Positions 42,745 to 51,853 of a DNA stretch of 64,000 bases are shown here, piece by piece. A model generated the notes under the pieces. The model did not search any database. It had not been told where the DNA came from and saw only the letters and a program-made list of their open reading frames with translations. The translations under genes and the position numbers were made by a program. Source of the DNA: CANLBN01 sp050633525. GTDB taxonomy: Bacteria > Pseudomonadota > Gammaproteobacteria > Pseudomonadales > Cellvibrionaceae. Within the stretch, counting starts at the first letter, position 1. Every line of letters begins with the position of its first letter. The stretch spans positions 1 through 64,000 of the forward strand of contig JBOEGR010000004.1 of assembly GCA_050633525.1 (NCBI GenBank), given 5' to 3'.

Positions 42745-43149
42745 ATGGAACGTAAAGTTATCAATGACTCATTGTCGGTATCAGGGCAAATTAGTATTGC
42801 TGATATTGCTCAACTTCAAGACGAAGGAGTTAAGACCATTATTTGTAATCGTCCTGATCATGAGGACCCCGGTCAACTTGAGGTTGATCAAGTAAAAGCG
42901 GCAGCGGAATCAGCTGGGCTGGCATTTTATTTTATGCCGGTTGTCTCTGGGCAAGTTGGGCAAGCGCAGGGCGAGCAATTTTCTCGCATTCTAAGCGAAG
43001 CCCCAAAACCTATACATGCGTATTGTCGCTCAGGTACTCGCTGTACTATTTTATGGGCAATTACAGAATTACTTGCTGGGCAAGATAAAAATACGGTTGT
43101 ACAAACAGCTGCGAATGCGGGGTATGATTTGTCGAAAACCTTCGTATAA
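42745..43149 (+). CDS. TIGR01244-family phosphatase/sulfurtransferase-like protein
   Basis: 134 aa with the dual-specificity phosphatase-like loop HAYCRSGTRC and VKTIICNRPDHEDPGQ near the N-terminus, matching the family that also occurs as the N-terminal domain of Blh proteins. The active-site Cys could transfer sulfur or hydrolyse phosphate. It follows cysH, which may point to sulfur metabolism. Confidence 0.85.
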   Translation: MERKVINDSLSVSGQISIADIAQLQDEGVKTIICNRPDHEDPGQLEVDQVKAAAESAGLAFYFMPVVSGQVGQAQGEQFSRILSEAPKPIHAYCRSGTRCTILWAITELLAGQDKNTVVQTAANAGYDLSKTFV

Positions 43150-43222
43150 TACTTGTTTAGGTATAAAGCGTATTGCTAATTATATATAAAGTGTTGAATT
43201 AATAAAATTTTAAAAGGAAACT

Positions 43223-43750
43223 ATGGAAAAATTTATCGAAAATACCATGTATCGTTCTCGTTGGATACTGGCTCCTATCTACCTAGGTCTAAGTTTTGCT
43301 CTAATTGCATTGGGCATAAAGTTTTTTCAAGAAATTATCCACTTATTTTCTGCACTCCTTTTTGTCAATGAACAAGGTGAGTACCTCACAGAAGCTGGGC
43401 TAATATTAATTGTCTTAAGTCTAATCGATTTAGCTATGGTGGGCGGGCTGATTATTATGATCATGATGAGTGGTTATGAGAATTTTGTCTCCCAGCTCAA
43501 TATTGATTATGGCGATGAGAAACTCGGCTGGCTAGGAAAAATGGATTCTGGATCACTTAAAGGTAAAATTGCCGCCGCAATTGTCGCTATTTCTTCTATC
43601 CATCTGCTCAAAAAATTTATGGAAATTGATACCATCGTACAAGATCAAGATAGTGGTAATGATGTCATGATGTGGTATGTAATTATTCATCTCACCTTTG
43701 TCATCTCAGCCTTTGCAATGGGGCTACTCGATCGACAAAACCGTAGTTAG
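43223..43750 (+). CDS. yqhA: YqhA-family inner-membrane protein
   Basis: 175 aa with four membrane helices and the family stretches RSRWILAPIYLGLS and YENFVSQLNIDYG(D). UPF0114/YqhA members are conserved but uncharacterised. AAGGAAACT precedes the ATG. Not evidently part of the copper locus. Confidence 0.88.
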   Translation: MEKFIENTMYRSRWILAPIYLGLSFALIALGIKFFQEIIHLFSALLFVNEQGEYLTEAGLILIVLSLIDLAMVGGLIIMIMMSGYENFVSQLNIDYGDEKLGWLGKMDSGSLKGKIAAAIVAISSIHLLKKFMEIDTIVQDQDSGNDVMMWYVIIHLTFVISAFAMGLLDRQNRS

Positions 43751-43786
43751 TTTTAAACTCAACGGCTAAAAACACCAAATCACTTT

Positions 43787-44314
43787 TTAGTGATGGTTTG
43801 TATGATGCGCTGAAGAATGATCGTAACCCCGATGGCGTTTATAGAGCATGACTTGATGCTGACTTAAAATGGGCTTGATTTTCAAATGTGCATCCAGATG
43901 AACTCCGCGCAATAAGGCTAATTGCTGAGCGGAATGGGCTAATAAAGCTTTTAACTCTTGCGCATTGTCACGCCTCTCTTGAAAATAGCGTTCAATTGCT
44001 TTCTCAGCCTGTATATAACGCTCTCCCTGTTTTATGGCTTCACTGTTCATGTTTTGCCAAATGGCTTGAACTTGCTTCAATTGTGACTCACTTAAATCAA
44101 GCTCTTCTTGTAATTCAATCACATGCACGGGTCCCGGTAAGCCATTCAGCTCGGCGGACTTAGCCAAACCCCAACCGGAGCCATTTTTTAAAGCAAGCAT
44201 ATCGCTTTCGCTTAGGGATTTAATAGGCCTATTTTCTTGTCCACTATAACTGACATTCGCACTCAACAATGGGCTAAAAAAGAAAAAAACCAGTGTTAAT
44301 AAAATAATTTTCAT
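43787..44314 (-). CDS. periplasmic CpxP/Spy-like metal-response protein
   Basis: 175 aa with a signal peptide, the LDLSESQLKQVQAIWQNMN helix and a long helical body, ending in a His-rich tail (HRGYDHSSAHHTNHH). This is the heavy-metal resistance / LTXXQ type that binds metal or misfolded proteins. It is the last gene of the cop operon read from copA. Confidence 0.78.
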   Translation of the reverse strand: MKIILLTLVFFFFSPLLSANVSYSGQENRPIKSLSESDMLALKNGSGWGLAKSAELNGLPGPVHVIELQEELDLSESQLKQVQAIWQNMNSEAIKQGERYIQAEKAIERYFQERRDNAQELKALLAHSAQQLALLRGVHLDAHLKIKPILSQHQVMLYKRHRGYDHSSAHHTNHH

Positions 44315-44316
44315 TT

Positions 44317-44781
44317 TTATCTCTCTCTAAATTGTTTATGGCAGGCGGAACAATTTTTCGCGATTTGCTTAAATAACGTTGTTGATGCAGCTTTAGCTTC
44401 TGTGGGGTTAGCAATACCGCGATTAACGTCGTACAAATTCTGTGATAACGTTTCGAGCTCATTCGATAGTTTTTCGAATTTTGGCCATTTCTTCCATATC
44501 ACCGGTAAAGCTTCCGTAGGTTTGTCTAAGGTATCTTCTGGAAATAATTGGCTCATATGCGTACCGGCATTATCGCGAATAAGTAAGGCAGTGTTTTTTA
44601 CAGCATTAACATCATAAGCCTTTTTTTCTCGAAAAAAAGGCTTTAACTCACCCATAGCCGCTTTTAATGAATCCATTAAATCCATACGCTCTTTAACAAT
44701 AGCTGTTGCACCACCATGAGCCCATATCCATGTGGGAAAAAGGAAGGCAAACAATACAATAATAACTCTTTGTTTTTTCAT
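44317..44781 (-). CDS. cytochrome c prime family protein
   Basis: 154 aa, signal peptide ending WAHG, four-helix body and the C-terminal heme motif NCSACHKQFRER typical of cytochrome c'/c556. Separated from the CpxP-like gene by two bases. May serve as electron acceptor or sink with the multicopper oxidase. Confidence 0.88.
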   Translation of the reverse strand: MKKQRVIIVLFAFLFPTWIWAHGGATAIVKERMDLMDSLKAAMGELKPFFREKKAYDVNAVKNTALLIRDNAGTHMSQLFPEDTLDKPTEALPVIWKKWPKFEKLSNELETLSQNLYDVNRGIANPTEAKAASTTLFKQIAKNCSACHKQFRER

Positions 44782-44806
44782 AATACTACCTTAAAATTTT
44801 AAATAT

Positions 44807-45535
44807 TTAAAACCAAGCGTGGATACCAATGACAAACTGGGTATCATTTGTACTTTCGCCTTCGCTCTTGGCAAAATCAGCCGTCTTACCATATTTTCTC
44901 TCCCAACTTACACCGATATAAGGAGCAAGCTCACGGCGTATTTCATAAGCCAAACGCAAACCTATTTCAGAGCTAGCAAGTCCAGACCCTGTTTCGGTTT
45001 CCTCATCAGTTTTGCCAAAAAAATTGGCCTCTAATTCGGGAATCAATACCCATCGCTGGGTTAACATTTGTTCGTATTCAGCCTCAAAACGAAATGCGCT
45101 ACGACCCGATTCGCCTAAAAATAATGCGGCATCGATCTCAATATAATACGGCGCTACACCTTGAAAACCGATGACTGCCCAATTACGTTCAGGTACGGGG
45201 TCAAAATCGCGACGTACGCCAATTTGAAAATCCCAGTTAGGGTCTACTGCCTTGCCATAGAGTAACTGCAACTCGGCACTTTCATTAGTATTATCAACCC
45301 GCTCTATCTCCGTTTTAATCCAGAGTTTATGCAAGTCATAACCAATCCAGGCGTCAGCTTCTAACACATAGGGGTCTTCATCACCGCTACGGCTTTCTAA
45401 TTGATCAATCGTCACCATAAATAACAATGGGTCATCTACAGCAGCAGCGAGAGTATATGCACTAGAAAACATGAGCAGTACCGATACACTCATAGGCAAT
45501 AAATAATGGCTTTTTAACTTAAGTATTCGTTTCAT
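44807..45535 (-). CDS. copB: copper resistance outer-membrane protein CopB
   Basis: 242 aa with a signal peptide and the CopB barrel (DAWIGYDLHKLWIKTEIE, RRDFDPVPERNWAVIGFQG, SEIGLRLAYEIRRELAPYIG, SWERKYGKTA). The Met-rich N-terminal region of Pseudomonas CopB is missing. It works with CopA in periplasmic copper tolerance. 12 bases after copA. Confidence 0.92.
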   Translation of the reverse strand: MKRILKLKSHYLLPMSVSVLLMFSSAYTLAAAVDDPLLFMVTIDQLESRSGDEDPYVLEADAWIGYDLHKLWIKTEIERVDNTNESAELQLLYGKAVDPNWDFQIGVRRDFDPVPERNWAVIGFQGVAPYYIEIDAALFLGESGRSAFRFEAEYEQMLTQRWVLIPELEANFFGKTDEETETGSGLASSEIGLRLAYEIRRELAPYIGVSWERKYGKTADFAKSEGESTNDTQFVIGIHAWF

Positions 45536-45547
45536 GTTTATTCTCCC

Positions 45548-47506
45548 TTAGCTAATCCACACTTCACGCATCATGCCAGGCATGTGGTAAAGCAAATGAC
45601 AGTGATAAGCCCACTTCCCTTTAGCATCGGCAGTGACCAGATAACTCACACTCGATCCGGGTTGAACCATAATGGTATGTTTGCGAGGAATATAATTGGG
45701 TTCATTGGTTTCCAACTCACTCCACACGCCGTGTAAATGCACTGGATGCGTCATCATCGTGTCGTTGACCAAGACAATACGTACACGCTCGCCATATTTC
45801 AGCATTAGCGGTTCTGCATCCGCGAATTTAATACCATCCATTGACCACATATAACGGCTCATATTGCCCGTTAAGTGCAGCTGGATTTCACGCTCAGGTT
45901 CACGCGTATCAATGGTCGGGGTTAAATTACGAATATCGGCATAAGTTAATACTTTGCGCCCATAACGCGCTTGGTGATCACGTAAGCCAATTCCGGGATC
46001 ACTAATACCGTTTTGCATCATCTCTGCACGCATATCCACATGTGGACCAAATTCAGTCTCCGCATGTTTGATCTCACTGTTTGTTCCGAAACCTGCTTTA
46101 CCGAGCTGTGGGCCACCGTGGTTCATACTATGATCCATCTTGCTATGATCAATGGGGCCGGTACCACTATGCATTTTGCTATGGTCCATCTTGCTGTGAT
46201 CCATACCACTATGATTCATTCCAGCGTGTTGCGAATGATCCATTTCTTGATGCTTGGAATGATCCATGCCCGCATGATTCATTGCGCCTTGATTAGCGCC
46301 ATGGTTACTATGATCACCACCTCCATGGTTAGCGTGACCACCATGACTGCCGTGAGACATCCCCATATCACGATGCGCCAATACTGGGGCATAATCCATT
46401 TCTGGTACTTCTGCGGTCCAGCTTTCATCCGGTGTTAATACGCCACGGGTATAGCCACTACGATCAATACTTTGTGCAAAGATGGTGTAAGCACTGTCAT
46501 CACTGGGCTCGACTACAACGTCGTAAGTTTCCGCCACACCAATACGAAATTCATCGATGGTGACGGGTTCAATATTTTGTCCATCAGTCGCAACCACTGT
46601 CATTTTTAGTCCCGGTATACGCACATCAAAAATGGTCATAGCCGCAGCATTGATAAAACGCAAACGAACTTTTTCACCTTTATTAAATAATGCTTTCCAA
46701 CCTTCTTCAGGCGTCATGCCATTCATCAAAAAAGTATAGGTATAGCCCGTAACATCAGCGATATCTGTTTCGCTCATACGCATTTGATTCCACATGGCTC
46801 GCTCTTTCCATGTTGCGCTTACTCCCTTTCCTTTTATATCTCGCCATAAATCGTCAGCTGTCCGTTCACGAAAATTGTAGTAATGACTACGTTTTTTTAA
46901 CTTGGCATACACTTTTTCTGGCACTTCATCAGTCCAATCTGAAAGCACCACTACATGATCTCGATCATAAGCGACGGGATCGGATTCTTTTGGTTCGATA
47001 ACAATCGCGCCATAAACACCCGATTGCTCTTGAAACCCAGAATGACTGTGATACCAATAAGTACCACTTTGATTAACATCGAATTGGTATTCATAAGTAT
47101 CACCCGGCTTAATGCCGTCAAAACTTAAACCTGGCACCCCATCCATATTGGAAGGCAAAATCATTCCATGCCAATGAATAGAGCTATCGTGTGCAAGATT
47201 ATTTTTCACGCGTAAGGTAACAGTTTCACCCTCTTTCCAGCGCAGCACGGGTGCGGGCAATGAGCCATTAACAGTATTTGCAACGCGCTCTCTACCAGTC
47301 ATGTTTACAGTTTGATAACCAATTGATAGATCAAACTGATTGCCGCTTAAAACTTGTTGGGTTGATCGCCGAATTGTGGCTCCGAACGATAAATTGGCAC
47401 TCAGCCCTAATCCTAAGGCGGCACTTCCCATGGCTAAACCGGTAACAAAGCGGCGGCGCGACAACCCTGCTTGCGGTAATGACACTATTGGCGATTTATT
47501 TTTCAT
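45548..47506 (-). CDS. copA: copper-resistance multicopper oxidase CopA
   Basis: 652 aa. TAT signal SRRRFVTGLAMG, copper ligands in HWHGMILPSNMDG, YWYHSHSGFQEQ, HPVHLHGVW and HCHLLYHMPGMM. Between residues about 380 and 465 lies a long His/Met-rich insert made of MDHS-like units. It oxidises Cu(I) and binds copper in the periplasm. ATGA overlap with the DUF411 gene. Confidence 0.95.
   Translation of the reverse strand: MKNKSPIVSLPQAGLSRRRFVTGLAMGSAALGLGLSANLSFGATIRRSTQQVLSGNQFDLSIGYQTVNMTGRERVANTVNGSLPAPVLRWKEGETVTLRVKNNLAHDSSIHWHGMILPSNMDGVPGLSFDGIKPGDTYEYQFDVNQSGTYWYHSHSGFQEQSGVYGAIVIEPKESDPVAYDRDHVVVLSDWTDEVPEKVYAKLKKRSHYYNFRERTADDLWRDIKGKGVSATWKERAMWNQMRMSETDIADVTGYTYTFLMNGMTPEEGWKALFNKGEKVRLRFINAAAMTIFDVRIPGLKMTVVATDGQNIEPVTIDEFRIGVAETYDVVVEPSDDSAYTIFAQSIDRSGYTRGVLTPDESWTAEVPEMDYAPVLAHRDMGMSHGSHGGHANHGGGDHSNHGANQGAMNHAGMDHSKHQEMDHSQHAGMNHSGMDHSKMDHSKMHSGTGPIDHSKMDHSMNHGGPQLGKAGFGTNSEIKHAETEFGPHVDMRAEMMQNGISDPGIGLRDHQARYGRKVLTYADIRNLTPTIDTREPEREIQLHLTGNMSRYMWSMDGIKFADAEPLMLKYGERVRIVLVNDTMMTHPVHLHGVWSELETNEPNYIPRKHTIMVQPGSSVSYLVTADAKGKWAYHCHLLYHMPGMMREVWIS
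46112..46366 (-). repeat. His/Met-rich degenerate repeat inside copA
   Basis: The DNA encodes repeated MDHSK/MDHSQH/MNHSG units in an uninterrupted frame, ending before QLGKAGFG. Copy number of such units tends to vary between strains. It is a coding repeat, not a CRISPR or intergenic array. Confidence 0.8.
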
Positions 47507-48000
47507 AGTGATTCTCCCGCATAGACAATTCGATCATGAGAAACGCGAGCATAAGGTGAACGACTACCATCCTTATTGATTTGGATAAGCTCATAAGCAC
47601 GATAGTAACCAGTGACATCCATACCTGGGCTACCAAGAGGCATTCCGGGTACCGCTAGACCAGCAACATCTTTAGGCCTTTGCGCCAGAAAATGTTCAAC
47701 AATCGATGCAGGGATATGTCCTTCAAAAAAATAACCCGCTGTTACACTGGTGTGGCAAGCTTGGTAAGCCGGTGAAATAGCGAATAGCTCTTTGATAGCA
47801 TCCAAATTTTCAGGGTGATATATCTTTACTGAAAAGCCATCGGATTTCATGTGATTCACCCAATCTTCACAACAGCCGCATGTTGGACTTTTGTAGACAT
47901 CTAAGTTAGTAGATCGTTGATTTTCAGTGCTCTCTGCATGACTAACAGAAACCCAGTGTAGACATGACAGTAATAACACCAATATTGCTATCGGTTTCAT
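47503..48000 (-). CDS. DUF411 metal-binding protein
   Basis: 165 aa, signal peptide ending SHAE, then DVYKSPTCGCCEDWVNHMKS: the CGCC motif of DUF411 proteins, and GMPLGSPGMDV later. Found in copper and silver resistance loci, binding the metal in the periplasm. ATG at 48000 with GGAG six bases upstream; longer in-frame starts are less likely. Confidence 0.88.
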   Translation of the reverse strand: MKPIAILVLLLSCLHWVSVSHAESTENQRSTNLDVYKSPTCGCCEDWVNHMKSDGFSVKIYHPENLDAIKELFAISPAYQACHTSVTAGYFFEGHIPASIVEHFLAQRPKDVAGLAVPGMPLGSPGMDVTGYYRAYELIQINKDGSRSPYARVSHDRIVYAGESL

Positions 48001-48080
48001 AGGAACTCCCATACTCAAGCGGTATTTAATTTAAAGTAGATAAAAGTGGTGAACCTAAAGGCTCGGACGATTTACTAGAC

Positions 48081-48491
48081 TTAGAGTAAAATGGGGGGCC
48101 GGAACGGCAACTCGAAAGAAGAATTGATAATAGAAAAAATGGTAGGACTTATCGGTGCTTGAAGTGTAAACGAATGAACAATATCACCGGGAACTGAAGT
48201 GATTAGCTGGCAGCCAAAAGCACAATGCTCACATTGTGAGTGATCGTGATTATCCATCGATGCCATAACAAGTGGCATAATTTCATGTGAGACTTCATGT
48301 GAGTGAGAAACTTCAGAAACACTCTGCGCCTGTAAATGACTTGAGGCATGGGGACAACAATCACTATCCATCATGATCGGCATTGCAGCCGACAGAGTCG
48401 ATTGGCAAATAACCCATACCAGAATAACACGGGCAATCGCCTTCAGTCCGATGCGAGAGTTAAATACAAATAATGAGCCGCGAGTGATCAT
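48081..48491 (-). CDS. CopL-like Cys/His-rich protein
   Basis: 136 aa with a signal-like helix, then DSDCCPHASS, HSHEVSHE and HDHSQCEHCAFGC, and the end ELPFRPPILL. This layout matches the DUF2946/CopL group, metal-binding proteins that precede copA in many copper operons and help induce it. Upstream of the DUF411 and copA genes on the same strand. Confidence 0.75.
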   Translation of the reverse strand: MITRGSLFVFNSRIGLKAIARVILVWVICQSTLSAAMPIMMDSDCCPHASSHLQAQSVSEVSHSHEVSHEIMPLVMASMDNHDHSQCEHCAFGCQLITSVPGDIVHSFTLQAPISPTIFSIINSSFELPFRPPILL

Positions 48492-48574
48492 ATTTCAGTA
48501 ATATCGTTTAAATAAAAATTTAACCTGTTAAATACTAGGCTTAAAGACCAAAAGATACAAGCCTTAATCCATTC

Positions 48575-49681
48575 CTAAATAACGGCCCCATTCATTAACC
48601 ACGCAATGACCAATACTTGAGGAACCGTGAGCAAAGGTAAAAATAGTGCAATTTTCCATGAACGGGTGGTATCTTTTAACACCATAATCTCAGTATAGTC
48701 GGTTGCCACACCTGTCATTAAAAACGCAAAGCTATTACCCGGTGCTTGCGCGCGTGTCAACAAGTCTGCTGCAATGGGGGTTGATCCTTCAGAGCACACT
48801 TCAAGAATGGTTGCGACCAATACGGTTAAACCTAAGCCCGTCAGAGTTGGGCCAAAATAGGTTCCAAAGTATTCTGGTGAAACAAAAGCACGTACCAAGC
48901 CTGCTAATAAAACACCAAAGAACATCCAACGTAATACCATACGCGAATCACTAAAACCCGATATCAACATGCTACGAAAAAAATGGGGGGTAAAATCTGT
49001 TTTCTTGAGTCGCTTTTTTGCTTCAGGCCAAAATTGAAAATCAGCAGGAAAATCAATTTTGGATGGGTTATCAGGCAACACTTTTCTTTTAACTAACAAG
49101 TCAAACAATAAACCTACGATAATGGCAATGAGCATCGACAAAGCGATAAATGCCAACGTCCAAGGCAAACCAATTAAAGCAATCAATATCAAGGTAAGAG
49201 AAAAAGAGTTCCACGGACTGGCGATAAGAAAAGCCATTACCTGCCCTATGCTTGCGCCACGTTCATAGAGCTTGGCGCCGACCATCAAAATACCGTGATT
49301 ACATAAATCGAGTAATAAACCTGCCGCGGTTGCTCGAAAAATGCCCCTAAAACCACCTTGGTTACCCAAAATCGACATGACAAATTCGCGGGGAATTTTT
49401 GATAAAAACGCAACAAAAACAATCCCGATGGCCATCCCCCACCACATCGCGTTTATTAATTCATAGGTAGAGACGCTGAGCGTAGAGTACCACTGATTAA
49501 ATTGTGTGGACTCAGGCGCAATAGCATAGTGGGCGTACAAGATAACGACCAAAAATAAAGAACCCCATAACAACAAGTCAGGACGACCGCTCTTAGGGTG
49601 GCAGCTACTTTTAGGATGACAACTACTCTGCTTGGCTTCGTTTTGCTTGAATTTGCTTTGCTTACATGAGTGCTCTGTCAT
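48575..49681 (-). CDS. UPF0718 (DUF318) permease with Cys/His-rich N-terminus
   Basis: 368 aa with about nine membrane helices and the family patterns MVGAKLYERGASIGQVMAF, ILEVCSEGSTPIAADLL. The cytoplasmic N-terminus (CHPKSSCHPKSG) has two Cys-His units that could bind metal. It resembles ArsP-type permeases. Its promoter is the second MerR-type site. Metal or metalloid export is inferred. Confidence 0.82.
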   Translation of the reverse strand: MTEHSCKQSKFKQNEAKQSSCHPKSSCHPKSGRPDLLLWGSLFLVVILYAHYAIAPESTQFNQWYSTLSVSTYELINAMWWGMAIGIVFVAFLSKIPREFVMSILGNQGGFRGIFRATAAGLLLDLCNHGILMVGAKLYERGASIGQVMAFLIASPWNSFSLTLILIALIGLPWTLAFIALSMLIAIIVGLLFDLLVKRKVLPDNPSKIDFPADFQFWPEAKKRLKKTDFTPHFFRSMLISGFSDSRMVLRWMFFGVLLAGLVRAFVSPEYFGTYFGPTLTGLGLTVLVATILEVCSEGSTPIAADLLTRAQAPGNSFAFLMTGVATDYTEIMVLKDTTRSWKIALFLPLLTVPQVLVIAWLMNGAVI

Positions 49682-49718
49682 TGATACTCCGCGATGATGA
49701 CTGTGCTAACTTTGACAC

Positions 49719-49749
49719 AGTAAACACCTAGAGCTAACTCCAGAGTCAA
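49719..49749 (-). promoter_or_regulatory. MerR-family promoter 2 (19-bp spacer)
   Basis: On the minus strand: TTGACT (49749-49744), spacer CTGGAGTTAGCTCTAGGTG of 19 bases, TTTACT (49724-49719). It differs from promoter 1 by one base in the spacer and one in the -10. It drives the permease gene; the second merR-like gene ends two bases upstream of the -35. Confidence 0.87.
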
Positions 49750-49751
49750 GA

Positions 49752-50144
49752 CTATTTTTCAAATTCTTTTAAAATGGGGCAATCGGGGTCTTCGCTATAC
49801 TCACACGCCCTTGTTAACGCTTGTAATTCATCGCGTAATTGAGAGAGATCTTGTATTTGCTGATTCAGTGTAATCAACTTTTGCTGAATCATCTCTCTCA
49901 CTTGCGGTTTAGCATTCATTGGCTGATCACGAAAATCTAATAGCTCTTTGATGGCTTCAAGACTGAAGCCCATGCGTTGCGCATGACGAATAAAACGGAT
50001 TCGGGCAATCAGTGCCTCGTCATAAAACCGTACAGCACTGTTACTCCGAGGCACCTGCCCTAGCAAATGGATTTTTTCGTAGTAACGCAGTGTATCGATA
50101 GACACATCAAGCTCTGCGGCAACATCACCAATTTTTTTAGACAT
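49752..50144 (-). CDS. MerR-family heavy-metal regulator 2
   Basis: 130 aa, closely similar to regulator 1: HTH VAAELDVSIDTLRYYEKIHLLG and C-terminal metal loop CEYSEDPDCPILKEFEK. Same orientation as its target permease. Follows the glutathione reductase gene by 35 bases, so it may be in that transcript. Confidence 0.88.
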   Translation of the reverse strand: MSKKIGDVAAELDVSIDTLRYYEKIHLLGQVPRSNSAVRFYDEALIARIRFIRHAQRMGFSLEAIKELLDFRDQPMNAKPQVREMIQQKLITLNQQIQDLSQLRDELQALTRACEYSEDPDCPILKEFEK

Positions 50145-50179
50145 GACTAATCAGCGCTCATTCAAATGCCTAGCTTAGG

Positions 50180-51559
50180 TTATTTTTCAAGAATATAAGC
50201 CGGTTCACGCATAGTAACAAACTCTTCTGCAGCTGTTGGGTGAATACCAATCGTATTATCAAAATCTGCTTTTGTGGCACCTGCTTTAATCGCAACAGCG
50301 AGCCCCTGAATAATTTCACCCGCGTCCGTGCCGACCATATGACAACCAATCACTTTATCCGTTTTTTGATCGACTAAGAGCTTCATAAAAGTACGCTCGT
50401 CAATACCGCTAAGTGTATGTTTCATGTGTTTAAAGTCAGACTTATACACCGCAACAGAGTCATATTTTTCTTTTGCTTGTTCTTCACTGTAGCCTACAGT
50501 AGCAATATTTGGCTGAGAGAAAACGGCCGTGGCAATAAAATCATAATCGACTACTTGTTTATTATCGCCTTGGTAGTCAGTACCGTATAAATTTCTTGCT
50601 AAAGCCATACCTTCGGCCAATGCAACCGGCGTGAGTTGCATGCGATCAATGACGTCACCCACCGCGTAAATGGATGGTTCATCTGTTTGGAAATCATCAT
50701 TAACAATAATACTTCCCTTGCCAGTTAACTTAACCTTTGTATTTTCTAATCCAAGATTTTCTGTCTTAGGTTTTCTGCCAGTGGCATACATAATGGCATC
50801 AACTTCTATTGATGAGCCATCGGTCAAGGTCGCGAGCAGGCTACCATCTGCCTGTTGTTTAATTTCGGTAATATTGCTATTAAATTTTATATCGATGCCT
50901 TTTTTACTCATCTCTTGATGCGTAAATTCACGGACGTCTTGATCAAAGCCGCGTAAAAATAAATCGCCTCGATACAGTAGATGGGTTTCGCTACCAAAAC
51001 CGTTAAAGATGCCAGCAAATTCCACAGCGATATAACCACCACCTACTACGATCACTCGTTTAGGAAAATTATCGAGGTAAAAAGCTTCATTAGAGCTAAT
51101 AATATGCTCGCTGCCGGGTATCTCAGGAACGCTAGGCCAACCACCTACTGCGACTAAAATGCGCTCGGCTGTGTAGTGCTTGCCATTTACGGCAACGGTG
51201 TGTGCATCAACAAGAGTACCCCTACCCTCTATAATTTCTACGCCCGCATTATTTAGCATGCGATCATAAATACCATTTAAGCGCTCTATTTCTTTGGTTT
51301 TATTATCACGTAGTGTCGGCCAATCAAAACAGGATTGACCCACATTCCAACCAAAGCCAGCTGCGGCTTCGAAATCTTCAGCAAAGTGCGAACCGTAAAC
51401 AAACAGCTTTTTCGGAACACAGCCCACGTTGACACAAGTACCACCTAAATACAGGTCCTCTGCTACGGCGACTTTCGCACCTAGCCCAGCAGCAATTCGG
51501 CTTGCACGCACACCGCCAGATCCGGCACCAATGACAAATAAGTCATAATCGTAAGACAT
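50180..51559 (-). CDS. gor: glutathione-disulfide reductase
   Basis: 459 aa with FAD loop GAGSGGVRASRIAA, redox pair GGTCVNVGCVPKK, NAD(P) loop VVVGGGYIAVEFAG, and C-terminal catalytic His in IGIHPTAAEEFVT. NADPH-dependent GSSG reduction supports metal and redox resistance; the glutaredoxin-MauE gene nearby would use glutathione. Confidence 0.95.
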   Translation of the reverse strand: MSYDYDLFVIGAGSGGVRASRIAAGLGAKVAVAEDLYLGGTCVNVGCVPKKLFVYGSHFAEDFEAAAGFGWNVGQSCFDWPTLRDNKTKEIERLNGIYDRMLNNAGVEIIEGRGTLVDAHTVAVNGKHYTAERILVAVGGWPSVPEIPGSEHIISSNEAFYLDNFPKRVIVVGGGYIAVEFAGIFNGFGSETHLLYRGDLFLRGFDQDVREFTHQEMSKKGIDIKFNSNITEIKQQADGSLLATLTDGSSIEVDAIMYATGRKPKTENLGLENTKVKLTGKGSIIVNDDFQTDEPSIYAVGDVIDRMQLTPVALAEGMALARNLYGTDYQGDNKQVVDYDFIATAVFSQPNIATVGYSEEQAKEKYDSVAVYKSDFKHMKHTLSGIDERTFMKLLVDQKTDKVIGCHMVGTDAGEIIQGLAVAIKAGATKADFDNTIGIHPTAAEEFVTMREPAYILEK

Positions 51560-51853
51560 AGTTGATCCTTTGTTCTCATTAATAGGTTATAGGAGTAGAG
51601 TCTGTTCTAGAGGCGCTTCATTAGAAAGGAGCTTTTCGTACTAGTCAGGCATCTTTAGAATAACAGCATAATACAGTATTGCGCTAAAACGGCGTAAATC
51701 AATGCTCTTTATCGAGTATATAATGTTTGCCTATTTATCCCTTAGTATATGTGGATATCGATGGCTTTTATCGCCACTACACTAAAGGCTTTAATAGACA
51801 AGCAGTAATCTGTAAAATTCCCTTTTTAAATGATTAGCACTTAGGAACGTATT

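Noticed and set aside
46112..46366. A CRISPR-like array
   Set aside because: The repeats are in frame within copA, encode MDHS units, and have no unique spacers of constant size.
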